Program-made: the position numbers and the translations under genes | DNA from: Lachnospiraceae bacterium | GTDB lineage: Bacteria > Bacillota > Clostridia > Lachnospirales > Lachnospiraceae | DNA length: 64,000 bases | NCBI GenBank assembly: GCA_017465845.1 | Contig: JAFTVH010000010.1 | Location: 1 to 64,000 of the forward strand | Reading direction: 5' to 3' | The notes under the pieces: generated by a model | The model's database searches: none | What the model was told of the DNA's origin: nothing | Seen by the model: only the letters and a program-made list of their open reading frames with translations | Part shown: piece by piece, positions 17,705 through 26,808 of the stretch | How positions within the stretch are numbered: position 1 is the first letter of the stretch | Layout of the letters: the number at the start of each line of letters is the position of its first letter

Positions 17705-17765
17705 AAAAATTTCCACAAACATCAAAAAATTTCCAGATAGTATTTCGGAAAAAATGTTGTATGCT
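17705..17765 (+). promoter_or_regulatory. Direct-repeat operator and putative promoter for importer 2
   Basis: Two copies of AAAAATTTCCA with TTCC at 17711 and 17731, spaced 20 bp, lie upstream of a weak promoter with a -10-like TATGCT (17760-17765). The -35 is poor, as expected of an activator-dependent promoter. The sequence differs from the GTGCA repeats of sites A-C, which fits control by the membrane AraC gene next to it. Confidence 0.5.
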
Positions 17766-17839
17766 AAGATTGTCAGTGATACTGACGGCCGGCGGTATCA
17801 GCGATAAATCACAAAATGTTATTAAGGAGGACAATCAAT

Positions 17840-19585
17840 ATGAAAACTAAACTTAGTCACGCTATTGCAGTACTGTTATCAATGCTTATGATCCTGTCTC
17901 TGGCAGCATGTGGAAACAGTGGTACGAATACCAAAAACATTGAAAGTGCTGACAAAAGCGGTGATACGACCACTGCTGAAGCAGCCACCGAGGAGGACGT
18001 GTTTGATGCGCGCAAAATCTGCGAAGGTGTAACCCTTACGGTCGCAGTTGCATCTGACGACCTGGTAATTGACTGGGACACAACGTTATCAACCCAGATG
18101 GTTGAAGAAGCATTGGGTGTGAATCTGGAATTTGAGGTATATGCTTCTTCCGATTATGATACAAAGATCAATGTCATGGTCCAGGGAGGAGATAAACTTC
18201 CGGATATCATTTTATCAACCAAGGCCTCTTCAGGCATTAAGAACTATACATCCTGGGCAGCAGCCGATGCTATCATTCCCCTGAACGAATATTATGAAGA
18301 TGAGAATTATGCCCACTACATCAATCTGGCTTGTGATGAACTGGGTATTGATCTGGGAAGTTATCTGAAGGATGCGGACGGAAAGATCTGGGGAACACCC
18401 AAATATAATGTAACACCTCCCAATGAGATCATATATAAGCTGGTCATTAATGAGAAATATCTGGATATGCTTGGACTGGACAAGCCGGTTACAACCGAAG
18501 ACTTTTACAATGTCTGCAAAGCGTTCGTGGAAGCAGGCGACCTGAATGGAAATGGTGAGGATGATGAGGTTCCTTTTGCCGGATACAACAATCTTCGGTG
18601 GTTCCAGTTTATGATGAGTTCATACGCATATGCGTTTGATAATTATTATATGGATGTAGTAGATGGTGAGCTTAGTTTCTCTTTCACCAGTGATGAGTGG
18701 AAAGAGGGGTTAAAGTATATTAAGAGGTTCTTTGATGATGGAATTTTTAACACGACTATGCTCACACAGGACGACACTTCTTACAGGGCTATTGCTAAGG
18801 ATAATGAAGCTCCCCATTTGTGTGATCTTACTTATCTGGCTCAAATGAGTGACAATACGGTTAGGCTGGAATACGGCTATGTACCTGCACTGGAGAGCCC
18901 TGTCAAGGAAGCCGAGTGCTTTTACCAACCAATCCTTCCTTATGTAGGTGCTGTAATCACTGCTGACTGTGAGAATCCTGATGCAGCATTTCTTGTACTG
19001 GATTATATGTGTTCTGAGGAAGTGTCCATTACCAACCGCTACGGTGAGCGTGGCGTAGACTGGGATTACTGGGATGAAGTTGACGAGTCAAAGCTTCCGG
19101 AGGGAATGACTAAGGCTGACTTTACCAGCTACTACCCGGATCTGTATGAGGAGCCTTACATTATGATGTACGGCCTCGTCAATGGGGCAGCCAGTGCTCC
19201 TCAGAATGCAGGCTACTCGCAGGCCGGAACGTTGATTCTTCCGGATAAGATGTATTGGGGACGTGCGCTTCTGGCGAATACAGACGATGTAGATCTGGCA
19301 GCAAACGCTGACGTTTATATAAAGTATAATACCAATTACTGGATCTGGAGAGAATACATACCGGACGAAACCATCGACTATTTGCCGATGACTTCCGATG
19401 AGTCTGATGCTATATCTGATATTTGGTCAACACTGAACTCTTATATTACTGAGAGTATTGGTGCATTCCTGACCGGAGAGTGGGATATCGACAGCTATTG
19501 GGATACCTATCTTGCGGAAATAGAGAAGATCGGTGCTGCAGAACTTCTTGAAACTGTACAGACCGTGTATGATCGTACCAAGTAA
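17840..19585 (+). CDS. Extracellular solute-binding lipoprotein (LplA-like, CUT1), importer 2
   Basis: 581-aa binding protein. The start is taken at ATG 17840 because AAGGAGG (17824-17830) sits 9 nt upstream; the in-frame ATG at 17816 precedes that site. The signal peptide ends SLAAC with the lipidated Cys at about residue 24. Conserved family blocks are present: 'MVQGGDKLPDIIL', 'DLNGNGEDDEVPFAG' and 'CSEEVSITNRYGERGVDWDYWDEV'. It is clearly closer to the binding protein of importer 3 (62655) than to that of importer 1. First gene of the operon with permeases 19679 and 20636. Confidence 0.92.
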   Translation: MKTKLSHAIAVLLSMLMILSLAACGNSGTNTKNIESADKSGDTTTAEAATEEDVFDARKICEGVTLTVAVASDDLVIDWDTTLSTQMVEEALGVNLEFEVYASSDYDTKINVMVQGGDKLPDIILSTKASSGIKNYTSWAAADAIIPLNEYYEDENYAHYINLACDELGIDLGSYLKDADGKIWGTPKYNVTPPNEIIYKLVINEKYLDMLGLDKPVTTEDFYNVCKAFVEAGDLNGNGEDDEVPFAGYNNLRWFQFMMSSYAYAFDNYYMDVVDGELSFSFTSDEWKEGLKYIKRFFDDGIFNTTMLTQDDTSYRAIAKDNEAPHLCDLTYLAQMSDNTVRLEYGYVPALESPVKEAECFYQPILPYVGAVITADCENPDAAFLVLDYMCSEEVSITNRYGERGVDWDYWDEVDESKLPEGMTKADFTSYYPDLYEEPYIMMYGLVNGAASAPQNAGYSQAGTLILPDKMYWGRALLANTDDVDLAANADVYIKYNTNYWIWREYIPDETIDYLPMTSDESDAISDIWSTLNSYITESIGAFLTGEWDIDSYWDTYLAEIEKIGAAELLETVQTVYDRTK

Positions 19586-19615
19586 AGTGTTTTCGAACTA
19601 AAGTAAATTTCTTGA

Positions 19616-19651
19616 CGGCGGTACAGATATGTTATATCATTTGTACCGCCG
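19616..19651 (+). terminator. Intra-operon hairpin after binding-protein gene (importer 2)
   Basis: CGGCGGTACA (19616-19625) and TGTACCGCCG (19642-19651), perfect 10-bp stem with a 16-nt loop, followed by ATAAAATTT and not a clean T-run. Probably a partial terminator or mRNA-stabilising hairpin that keeps binding protein in excess over permeases. Confidence 0.6.
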
Positions 19652-19678
19652 ATAAAATTTCCAAGGAAGGAGCGGTTT

Positions 19679-20623
19679 ATGAGAAATAAAAAAATTTCGG
19701 TCGGGAAGACAGTAAAAAAACGTAATCCGTTGAAAGACTGGCAGTTATATCTGTTTTTGGTTATTCCTGTTATATATATAATTATTTTCAAATATGTGCC
19801 GATGGGTGGACTGGTCATTGCATTTAAAGACTATAAAGTGCGAAAAGGAATCTGGGGGAGCGATTGGGTAGGGTTTGAAAATTTTGTACGTTTTTTGAGC
19901 TCTTATGAGTTCGGTCGCGCGGTGAAAAATACGCTGTCTCTTTCAATTTACAGTATTGTGGCAAGCTTTCCCTTTCCGATTATCTTTGCACTGGTAATCA
20001 ACAGTGTACGAAGTGAAAAATTTAAAAAGGTAACACAGACGATTGTCACCATGCCGCATTTCATCTCTACCGTGGTACTTGTTGGTATTCTATTTTCCGT
20101 ATTTCACTGCCGAACCGGTCTTTACGGAAACTTATTACATACCATCACCGGTGAGTATCCGGATGATCTCTTTGCTTCAGCATCGAATTTCCGGCATTTT
20201 TATATCTGGTCCGGTGTCTGGCAGGGATTCGGCTGGGGAAGTATTATCTACACGGCAGCGCTCTCCGGTGTTGATCCCACCTATCATGAAGCGGCACAGC
20301 TGGACGGTGCGTCCCGCATCCAGCGCATAGTGTATGTGGATCTGCCTGCGATTGTACCCACGATTATCACCATGTTGATCCTTCGTATGGGAAATGTGAT
20401 GTCCATCGGATTCGAGAAAGTATATCTGATGCAGAACAGCTTGAATCTGTCGGTTAGCCAGACGATTTCCACTTATGTATATAAAGTAGGATTATCGGGA
20501 GGCAGATCGGGAGATTTCTCCTATGCAACGGCAATCGGCCTGTTTAACAATGTAATCGAGTTTTTTTTGGTTATCATTGTTAATAAGATTTCAAAAACGG
20601 TATCTGAGACCAGTCTGTGGTAG
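19679..20623 (+). CDS. ABC sugar transporter permease (LplB-like), importer 2
   Basis: 314-aa permease starting after AGGAGCGG. It carries the LplB opening motif (LFLVIPVIYIIIFKYVPMGG), 'GIWGSDWVGFENF', and the ATPase-coupling loop EAAQLDGASRIQR near residue 205. It ends VSETSLW. It lies 93 bp after the binding-protein gene and 12 bp before its partner permease. Confidence 0.93.
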   Translation: MRNKKISVGKTVKKRNPLKDWQLYLFLVIPVIYIIIFKYVPMGGLVIAFKDYKVRKGIWGSDWVGFENFVRFLSSYEFGRAVKNTLSLSIYSIVASFPFPIIFALVINSVRSEKFKKVTQTIVTMPHFISTVVLVGILFSVFHCRTGLYGNLLHTITGEYPDDLFASASNFRHFYIWSGVWQGFGWGSIIYTAALSGVDPTYHEAAQLDGASRIQRIVYVDLPAIVPTIITMLILRMGNVMSIGFEKVYLMQNSLNLSVSQTISTYVYKVGLSGGRSGDFSYATAIGLFNNVIEFFLVIIVNKISKTVSETSLW

Positions 20624-20635
20624 GAAGGAGGAACA

Positions 20636-21529
20636 ATGAAAAAGAAAAGCAAAATTAATTATAAGCAGGATCGGATCTATTATATCGTCTGCTATACGAT
20701 TATCACACTCCTGACATTGATAGTACTTTATCCGGTCATATATGTCATATCCACTTCGTTCAGCAGTGCCGACCGGGTCGTGCAGGGTGATGTCTGGCTT
20801 TTGCCCGTTGATTTTAACTTGCAGGGATATAAAATTATTCTTAGCTATAAAAATATCTGGATCGGTTATCGCAACACAATATTTTACACCGTAGTCGGCA
20901 CATTGATTAATCTTGCGGTCACTCTGATGTGTGCTTATCCGATGGCAAGAAAAACATTGCGTGGACGCGGACCGATTATGTTCTTCTTTTCCTTTACGAT
21001 GCTGTTCAGTGCAGGAACGATTCCTTACTACATATTGATGAATTCGTTGGGACTGTTGAATACACGCTGGGTTCTTTTACTCCCGGGAGCAATGAGTGTG
21101 TATAATATGATTGTATGCAGAACCTTTATCCAGACCAATGTTCCTGATGAAATGCTTGAGGCATCTCAAATTGATGGTTGTAACGATATACATTTTTTCT
21201 TCCGGATGGTACTGCCTTTATCGAAATCAATCATCGCGGTATTGGCACTGTGGTATGGGGTAGGCCATTGGAACTCCTATTTCGATGCATTTCTATATCT
21301 GAGAGACAATAATTTGTTTCCCCTGCAGATTTTCCTCAGAGAACTTCTTATTCAGAGTCAGCAGATCAGTGAAGTCACAGAGACTCTGGAAGAAATGCAA
21401 AACATGGACATCTATGTCGTGCTGAAATATTGCATTATCGTGGTCTCAACAGCACCGCTGTGCTGTATCTATCCATTTATTCAGAAGTACTTCCAAAAGG
21501 GTGTTTTGGTCGGAAGTGTGAAGGGATAA
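20636..21529 (+). CDS. ABC sugar transporter permease (LplC-like), importer 2
   Basis: 297-aa permease with six predicted membrane segments. The coupling loop is EASQIDGCNDIHFFFRMVLP and the C-terminus is KGVLVGSVKG. The start follows GGAAGGAGG. It forms a pair with the preceding LplB-like subunit. No ATPase gene follows; the next gene is the EEP lipoprotein at 21567. Confidence 0.93.
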   Translation: MKKKSKINYKQDRIYYIVCYTIITLLTLIVLYPVIYVISTSFSSADRVVQGDVWLLPVDFNLQGYKIILSYKNIWIGYRNTIFYTVVGTLINLAVTLMCAYPMARKTLRGRGPIMFFFSFTMLFSAGTIPYYILMNSLGLLNTRWVLLLPGAMSVYNMIVCRTFIQTNVPDEMLEASQIDGCNDIHFFFRMVLPLSKSIIAVLALWYGVGHWNSYFDAFLYLRDNNLFPLQIFLRELLIQSQQISEVTETLEEMQNMDIYVVLKYCIIVVSTAPLCCIYPFIQKYFQKGVLVGSVKG

Positions 21530-21566
21530 ACCATAATACGGAATTCCATCAAATGAGGAGATAAAA

Positions 21567-23762
21567 ATGAAAGAGACATTTCAACAAATGTTTGGCAGAC
21601 GTAGAAAGCTGACTTTGGTAGCACTGCTATGTGTGGTATCAATGATGACAAGCGGCTGCGGATTTTCCAAAGGACCTGATGCTGTTTCTGTTAGCGGAAC
21701 AGATATCGAGGTATTGACAGAAAGTACTTTGGAGTCCAGCGAAGCAAGTACTTCTGAAAAAACAGAATTTGATCAGAGCACTGTTGATGTTGCCAGACCT
21801 ACTGCTCCTGAAGGCAACACAGGTCTGCGTGTAATGAGCTTTAATATTCAAATAGAGCTTCCGACTGATGACAGCGGCGCACTTACCGATGCAGCTAAGA
21901 ATCGAATAGCGGCAGTCAAGGATGAAATACAACTGTATTCCCCCGATTTATTAGGAATACAGGAAGATAATGTAGTATGGCACTCCAATCTGAAGTTGGA
22001 TGGTTATAGTGTGATTCAGTATACGACCAGTCTTCCCGGTAATGAACGTTGTGCTATCTACTATAAATCAGGGCTGAACCTCATTCAAGCCAAAACCATA
22101 TGGATGACAAGTACCGGAGATAATAAAGGTGTAGCACTTACCGTTGCGGATCTTTTTGAAGAAGGCGGCAAGTACCGGATGCCGGAAGAATATCTGGAGA
22201 TGCTTGGTATTTCTCAGAATTCTGAGGACTCTGTTTTGAGAACTGCTCAGACTACCTATGTGAATGCAAATGGTGAAAGACAAACCTGTGATACCTATGT
22301 ATACCTGGGCAGCCGTAAGATGACCTACGGTGTCTTCGAAGTAAACGGTCGATATGTGATTTATGTGAATACCCATCTGCAAAACAGAAACCAGAATGCA
22401 GTATATTATAATGATGCACTTAAGATGCTGCGCAATCTGGAAAGAGTAAAGCATTTTGATATGCTGCAGGCTGTAGTAGATGAATTAAAGGAAACCTATA
22501 CAGATGCCGTGGTATTTGTAACAGGAGACTTTAACGACCTTCCTGAAACCGATGTCTACAATAATGTTTGTAATAACCACGGTTATTCCTGTGCATCTGT
22601 TGTTGCGCAGGTAAATAACAGCAATGGAGGAACCTGGAACAATTCCTTTGACGTGAAAGTACAGGGTGATAACTATCCTGCTGACAATGACGGTTCCGCC
22701 GGTGATACCTTGGATTATTGTTTTGTAGATCAGAATATTACAGTTCAGAAATATAGTGTGGGAGCAGGAAAGGCAACCATTACTGCAGCAAATGGTTCTG
22801 AAAAGACCATTTATACCTCTGATCATCTGCCTATTATTACGGATATTTGTTTTGAAACAGAGACCACCGGTTCGCCGACAGATCCCGATGATTCGGATTC
22901 CGATGATCCTAATGCACCTTCCGTTTATTCCGGTACACCGGATACCTCCTGGTATACAGGCGACCAAACAGAGTATGTATTGACTACAGCGGAGCAGCTC
23001 ATGGGTATTCAGGAGTTGAGAAATGATAGTAAAGGTGCAATTACCTTCGAAGGTGTTACAATAAAACTTGGACGCGATATGGTGATCAACAAAGGAACCC
23101 TGGAAGAAATTGCTCTTCGCGGTGACGGAAACAGTCCCTGGAGGCGAATCAACTCAGCTTACTTATTTAAAGGAACTTTTGATGGACAGGGTCATACGAT
23201 TTCCGGTCTGTATATGAAAATTACCATCAACGGTTCCGGAGCTATGTTCGGCGGTGTGAGCGGTAATGCGGTGATTAAAGACTTTACCCTTGAAAATACC
23301 TACTTCGGTGGTCCGATTGCGGATAAGACGATTATGGGCGTCATTGCTGCCAAGGTAACCGGTACGGATGCGAATGTAACACTTTCGGGTATTACTGTAA
23401 ACGGTACCATGGCAGAGGATACCAATGCACTGGATTATGTTGGCGGTCTCATTGGTCGTGTTGATGAAAAATTTAGTGGCAAACTTAACGTAGAGAATTG
23501 TGCATTTAGCGGAACAATCAATTTCTCAAAGGGTACATACATCGGTGGTCTCATTGGTCATGTAGATAGTGCCAATGCAGAAATTGTTCTGAAAAACTGT
23601 GCCATTAATGCCAATATTACTGCAAAGGATTACTGTGGCGGACTGGTTGGTTATGTAGGCAACATCAAGTCTATTTCCACCGAAGGCTGCACCTACATCG
23701 GTACTTTGACAACAAGTGGTGCTAATAAGAACGAAAAATTCGGAAATACACAGCCCGAATAA
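21567..23762 (+). CDS. EEP-domain phosphodiesterase-like surface lipoprotein (short paralogue)
   Basis: 731-aa lipoprotein. Signal peptide ends TSGC (Cys31) and is nearly identical to that of the 8668 gene. A short linker leads to an EEP domain about residues 82-400 (MSFNIQ, LGIQED, VNTHLQNR, VTGDFND, SDHLPII), then one GLUG-like module about 430-725 opening with 'YSGTPDTSWYTGD'. Compared with the 8668 protein it lacks about 530 residues (acidic stalk and first GLUG-like module) between SSEAS and FDQST. Its nucleotide sequence is so close to 8668 that recent duplication is likely. ATG follows GAGGAG, 38 bp after the permease gene, so it is co-transcribed with importer 2. Confidence 0.87.
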   Translation: MKETFQQMFGRRRKLTLVALLCVVSMMTSGCGFSKGPDAVSVSGTDIEVLTESTLESSEASTSEKTEFDQSTVDVARPTAPEGNTGLRVMSFNIQIELPTDDSGALTDAAKNRIAAVKDEIQLYSPDLLGIQEDNVVWHSNLKLDGYSVIQYTTSLPGNERCAIYYKSGLNLIQAKTIWMTSTGDNKGVALTVADLFEEGGKYRMPEEYLEMLGISQNSEDSVLRTAQTTYVNANGERQTCDTYVYLGSRKMTYGVFEVNGRYVIYVNTHLQNRNQNAVYYNDALKMLRNLERVKHFDMLQAVVDELKETYTDAVVFVTGDFNDLPETDVYNNVCNNHGYSCASVVAQVNNSNGGTWNNSFDVKVQGDNYPADNDGSAGDTLDYCFVDQNITVQKYSVGAGKATITAANGSEKTIYTSDHLPIITDICFETETTGSPTDPDDSDSDDPNAPSVYSGTPDTSWYTGDQTEYVLTTAEQLMGIQELRNDSKGAITFEGVTIKLGRDMVINKGTLEEIALRGDGNSPWRRINSAYLFKGTFDGQGHTISGLYMKITINGSGAMFGGVSGNAVIKDFTLENTYFGGPIADKTIMGVIAAKVTGTDANVTLSGITVNGTMAEDTNALDYVGGLIGRVDEKFSGKLNVENCAFSGTINFSKGTYIGGLIGHVDSANAEIVLKNCAINANITAKDYCGGLVGYVGNIKSISTEGCTYIGTLTTSGANKNEKFGNTQPE

Positions 23763-23816
23763 GGAGAACAAATTGCTATTCCAAGGTGGTCTTGGCGAAA
23801 TGCAGTTCATGTGAAG

Positions 23817-23850
23817 AAAGAGCCGCCGGTATTCCGGCGGCTCTTTTTTT
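23817..23850 (+). terminator. Intrinsic terminator of importer 2 operon
   Basis: AAAGAGCCGCCGG (23817-23829), TATT loop, CCGGCGGCTCTTT (23834-23846), then continuing T to 23850. A textbook Rho-independent terminator directly after the EEP lipoprotein gene. Confidence 0.92.
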
Positions 23851-23853
23851 CAT

Positions 23854-23911
23854 ATTTCAAATCGTGCAAAAGAGTATAGCTCTCGTGCATTGTTGGAAAC
23901 TTATTAAAAGC
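23854..23911 (+). promoter_or_regulatory. Orphan AraC-type operator (site D), -10 missing
   Basis: ATTTCAA, GTGCA (23864-23868), GTGCA 21 bp on (23885-23889) and adjacent -35 TTGTTG (23890-23895) match site B almost base for base up to about 23910. The expected -10 position (23913-23918) reads GTCGCG, so the promoter is broken. No plus-strand gene follows; the next gene is the phosphonate-operon alcohol dehydrogenase reading the other way. It appears to be a duplication remnant cut off at its -10. Confidence 0.7.
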
Positions 23912-23950
23912 TGTCGCGCCAATGTGATATGCTCCCTTTCACGCAATGAC

Positions 23951-25153
23951 CTATCTGTCAACCAAATTCCCAAACGCAATTGCTTCCGGCGGCAATGTAT
24001 AATTGCTGAAGCACTTGTCCAGAAAAGACATAACCTTTTTGCCAATACCGTCATTTCTTTTTGAAAATGTTAATTCCTCCAAAATACCTGCATAAAGCAT
24101 AGTAAGCGTTTCCTCACCAAGCTTTACCGGATTATTTTTAAGGCGTGTCACATTAACGGAACCTGCAAGCAGAGGAATATCTTCGAAATTGACAGTTACC
24201 ATTTCTTCCCCAAAAAGTTCTCTATTCATTTCTTTCAAAAGACGAACTACATCCGAAGGAGTTTCACACTTCAAGGCAGAAGCTATGGCATCAAACACCT
24301 TACCAAGATCCTGATCCGCATTTTCTATCATATATTCCCACACATAAGGCAGGCACACAAAGGCTGCTCTGCCGTGGGGAATTTTGTACAGGCTTGTCAG
24401 CTTATAGCTCATCGCGTGTGCTGCCGTGGTCTGTGTGATATTGATGGCCTGACCGGCAAGATTTGAGGCAATCATCATATTTTCGGAGCTCTCTTTCTCT
24501 CCGTTTAAATAGCCGTTCAAATTTGCCATGATCATCGTGACCGCTTTTTTGGAAATTGCCTTGCTTTCTTCGGTTGCATTTACCGACCACCAGGATTCGA
24601 TTCCCTGGCAGAGTGCATCAAGCATGGTGCATTTCTTTTGGTATAGCGGAAGTGTCTGCAGATTCCTTGCATCAAGAATGGCATAATCGGGAATTAACGT
24701 GTTATCTGTAACGGACTGCTTTTCTCCCTTATAATATACGACGGCATATCTCGTTGATTCGCTGCCCGTTCCGGCGGTTGTGGGGATTGCAATAAAGGGG
24801 ATGTCATTTTCGGGAAATTCCTGTAACAGATAAAGTTTATCGTCTGACATTTTCGAAAATGCCTTGATACATTTTGCGGTATCTATTGCGCTGCCTCCGC
24901 CGACAGCGATCATGCCGTCACAGTTTTCGAACTTAAACAATTTTACGCCCTCGCACACTTCTTCATATAACGGATTGGGAGAGAAAGCGTTGAATTTTAT
25001 TGCAATGTTTTCTATTCTGTTATATTCTTCGAAAGTGCCCAGCATTTCAAATGATGTATCGCAGACAAGCATAAAACGCTTTATGTCATGCTTGTCTGCG
25101 ATTTCTTTTATAGTCTCCAACGGGCTTTTATTAATAATGATTTCCTGCTTCAT
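23951..25153 (-). CDS. Iron-type alcohol dehydrogenase, phosphonoacetaldehyde reductase-like
   Basis: 400-aa group III (Fe-type) alcohol dehydrogenase. Nucleotide-binding GGGSAIDTAK is at residues 85-94, and TTAGTGSE at 125-132. Metal-ligand positions read D179, Q183 (usually His, within DALCQGIE), H246 and H260. One His-to-Gln change is therefore visible. As last gene of the 2-aminoethylphosphonate operon it probably acts on an aldehyde of that pathway: acetaldehyde from PhnX, or phosphonoacetaldehyde as in PhpC-type reductases. I favour the second because the DALCQ variant resembles that subgroup as I recall it, but this needs a phylogeny. Confidence 0.82.
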   Translation of the reverse strand: MKQEIIINKSPLETIKEIADKHDIKRFMLVCDTSFEMLGTFEEYNRIENIAIKFNAFSPNPLYEEVCEGVKLFKFENCDGMIAVGGGSAIDTAKCIKAFSKMSDDKLYLLQEFPENDIPFIAIPTTAGTGSESTRYAVVYYKGEKQSVTDNTLIPDYAILDARNLQTLPLYQKKCTMLDALCQGIESWWSVNATEESKAISKKAVTMIMANLNGYLNGEKESSENMMIASNLAGQAINITQTTAAHAMSYKLTSLYKIPHGRAAFVCLPYVWEYMIENADQDLGKVFDAIASALKCETPSDVVRLLKEMNRELFGEEMVTVNFEDIPLLAGSVNVTRLKNNPVKLGEETLTMLYAGILEELTFSKRNDGIGKKVMSFLDKCFSNYTLPPEAIAFGNLVDR

Positions 25154-25177
25154 ATCCTTTTTATCCTTTCAGTTTTA

Positions 25178-26017
25178 TTATTTTGCCTTTGACTTTATCT
25201 TAGTTGATAACATCTCTAAAAGGACAACTGCAATGACTACGATATAGGTAAGCGCGCCCATTTCCCGCAGATCAAAATAGAAGCTGCCCGCCATGAAGAG
25301 GTTGAATCCGATTCCGCCTGCACCTGCTGCCGCACCCATTGCTACTGCATTCGTAAAGTTGATCTCAAATCTCATAAATGTCCAGGCGACCATATAGCTT
25401 AAGCTTGAAGGCAAAATTGCCTGCGTTATAATCTGCCAGAAGCCTGCGCCGCTTGCCCTGAGCGCTTCAATCGTGCCGCTGTCAATTTCCTCGATTGCCT
25501 CTGCATATACTTTTGTAAGATACGCAAAGCTATGAAAGGTCAGACCCAATACCGCGGCAACACTTCCAAGGCCGGCGGAAATCGCAAATATCAACACCCA
25601 CAGCACCGTGGGCACAGCTCTGACAAATGCAACAATACTCTTTACCACATTAGCAATCCTTTTATCGGCAATATTTTGTGCACAGAGAAGGGAACAGAAA
25701 AAGGCTAGGATCATTCCGAAAACCGTAGATAATGCGCCAAGGCAAAAGGTTACAAGCAGTTGATACAGGATGTCAGCCAGCGTGCCTCTTGAGAGCTTCG
25801 GTGCCAGGAATACCGTTTTAATATTGGCAAAAGTATCTGCTATTGCTTTGCCTAAATCAATATCCTTATAGTCAAAGGTCAAAAGTGCAATCACAGATAT
25901 CGCCAGAAGCACAAAGATCAGTAGCTTAATGGCAGTATTGCTTTTGCTTTTCGCACGGACCCTGATCTTACCGTTTCTGCTTTTTTCTATTCCGGTTAAC
26001 TGAATCGCCATGTCCAT
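25178..26017 (-). CDS. phnE: Phosphonate ABC transporter permease PhnE (second copy)
   Basis: 279-aa membrane protein with an N-terminal cytoplasmic extension of about 25 basic residues and then five to six helices. The permease loop EALRASGAGFWQIITQAILP and the segment 'FVRAVPTVLWVLIFA' match the PhnE family. Its start codon shares bases with the stop of the preceding permease (26017), indicating translational coupling. With the sister permease it would form a heterodimeric channel energised by PhnC. Confidence 0.92.
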   Translation of the reverse strand: MDMAIQLTGIEKSRNGKIRVRAKSKSNTAIKLLIFVLLAISVIALLTFDYKDIDLGKAIADTFANIKTVFLAPKLSRGTLADILYQLLVTFCLGALSTVFGMILAFFCSLLCAQNIADKRIANVVKSIVAFVRAVPTVLWVLIFAISAGLGSVAAVLGLTFHSFAYLTKVYAEAIEEIDSGTIEALRASGAGFWQIITQAILPSSLSYMVAWTFMRFEINFTNAVAMGAAAGAGGIGFNLFMAGSFYFDLREMGALTYIVVIAVVLLEMLSTKIKSKAK

Positions 26018-26808
26018 TACATGATCACTCTCCTTATCTTATTTGAAATACCCTCGATCACGATCACCAGGATAACCATAAATAAAACGATCAGTCCTGC
26101 TGACGGAAACTGGAGCATTTTATAATACATATCAAACAGATAGCCGATACCGGTGGCTGTCAGCATTCCTATCAATGTGGAGCTTCTGATGTTGGTTTCA
26201 ATCATATAAAGCACCCACGATACGATGCCGGTAAGTGACGAGGGGATGATTCCCTGAAAGACACATTGAATGAAATTAGCACCTGTTGCGTTCAGCGCTT
26301 CCACGCAGGAGGAGCTGACCTCATCTATGGTCTCGATAAATGCTCTCGTCAGCAGACCAAAGGTGGTAAAAAACAATGCCAGAAATCCTGTCAAAATATT
26401 CTGTCCAAATGAGAACATCAGGAGCATTGCCCATACCACATCGGGAACATTTCTGAAAAATGCAGCCACAATACGAACGGCTTTTCCTATGATCGGATTG
26501 ATCTTCGTTGTACGTGTTCCAAGCAGGCTGAACAAAAAGGCGCAAACGGCGGCAAATACGGTTACCGCTACAGAAAGCAGGGTAGTTTCCAGCAGTTTTG
26601 ACAAGATCTTCGGGATTCTGCTGATGGCCTGCTCATCCGGCATCAGATTTTCCGCTATCCAGAGGAAAGCCCCCGGGAATGCGGCAATACCTTCCGACAT
26701 TTTAAATTCTGTGATATATGCCGCGCCAAAATAGATCAGCGCGATAACTGCTGCGACGACCGCGTAGGTTACTTTTCTTACAGCCAAAATATTTTCTTTC
26801 TTTTTCAT
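26017..26808 (-). CDS. phnE: Phosphonate ABC transporter permease PhnE (first copy)
   Basis: 263-aa permease. Family features are 'FFRNVPDVVWAMLLMFSFG' and the coupling loop EALNATGANFIQCVFQGIIP. It overlaps phnC upstream by 4 bp (ATGA-type junction at 26805-26808) and the second permease downstream. Part of the seven-gene phosphonate operon. Confidence 0.92.
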   Translation of the reverse strand: MKKKENILAVRKVTYAVVAAVIALIYFGAAYITEFKMSEGIAAFPGAFLWIAENLMPDEQAISRIPKILSKLLETTLLSVAVTVFAAVCAFLFSLLGTRTTKINPIIGKAVRIVAAFFRNVPDVVWAMLLMFSFGQNILTGFLALFFTTFGLLTRAFIETIDEVSSSCVEALNATGANFIQCVFQGIIPSSLTGIVSWVLYMIETNIRSSTLIGMLTATGIGYLFDMYYKMLQFPSAGLIVLFMVILVIVIEGISNKIRRVIM

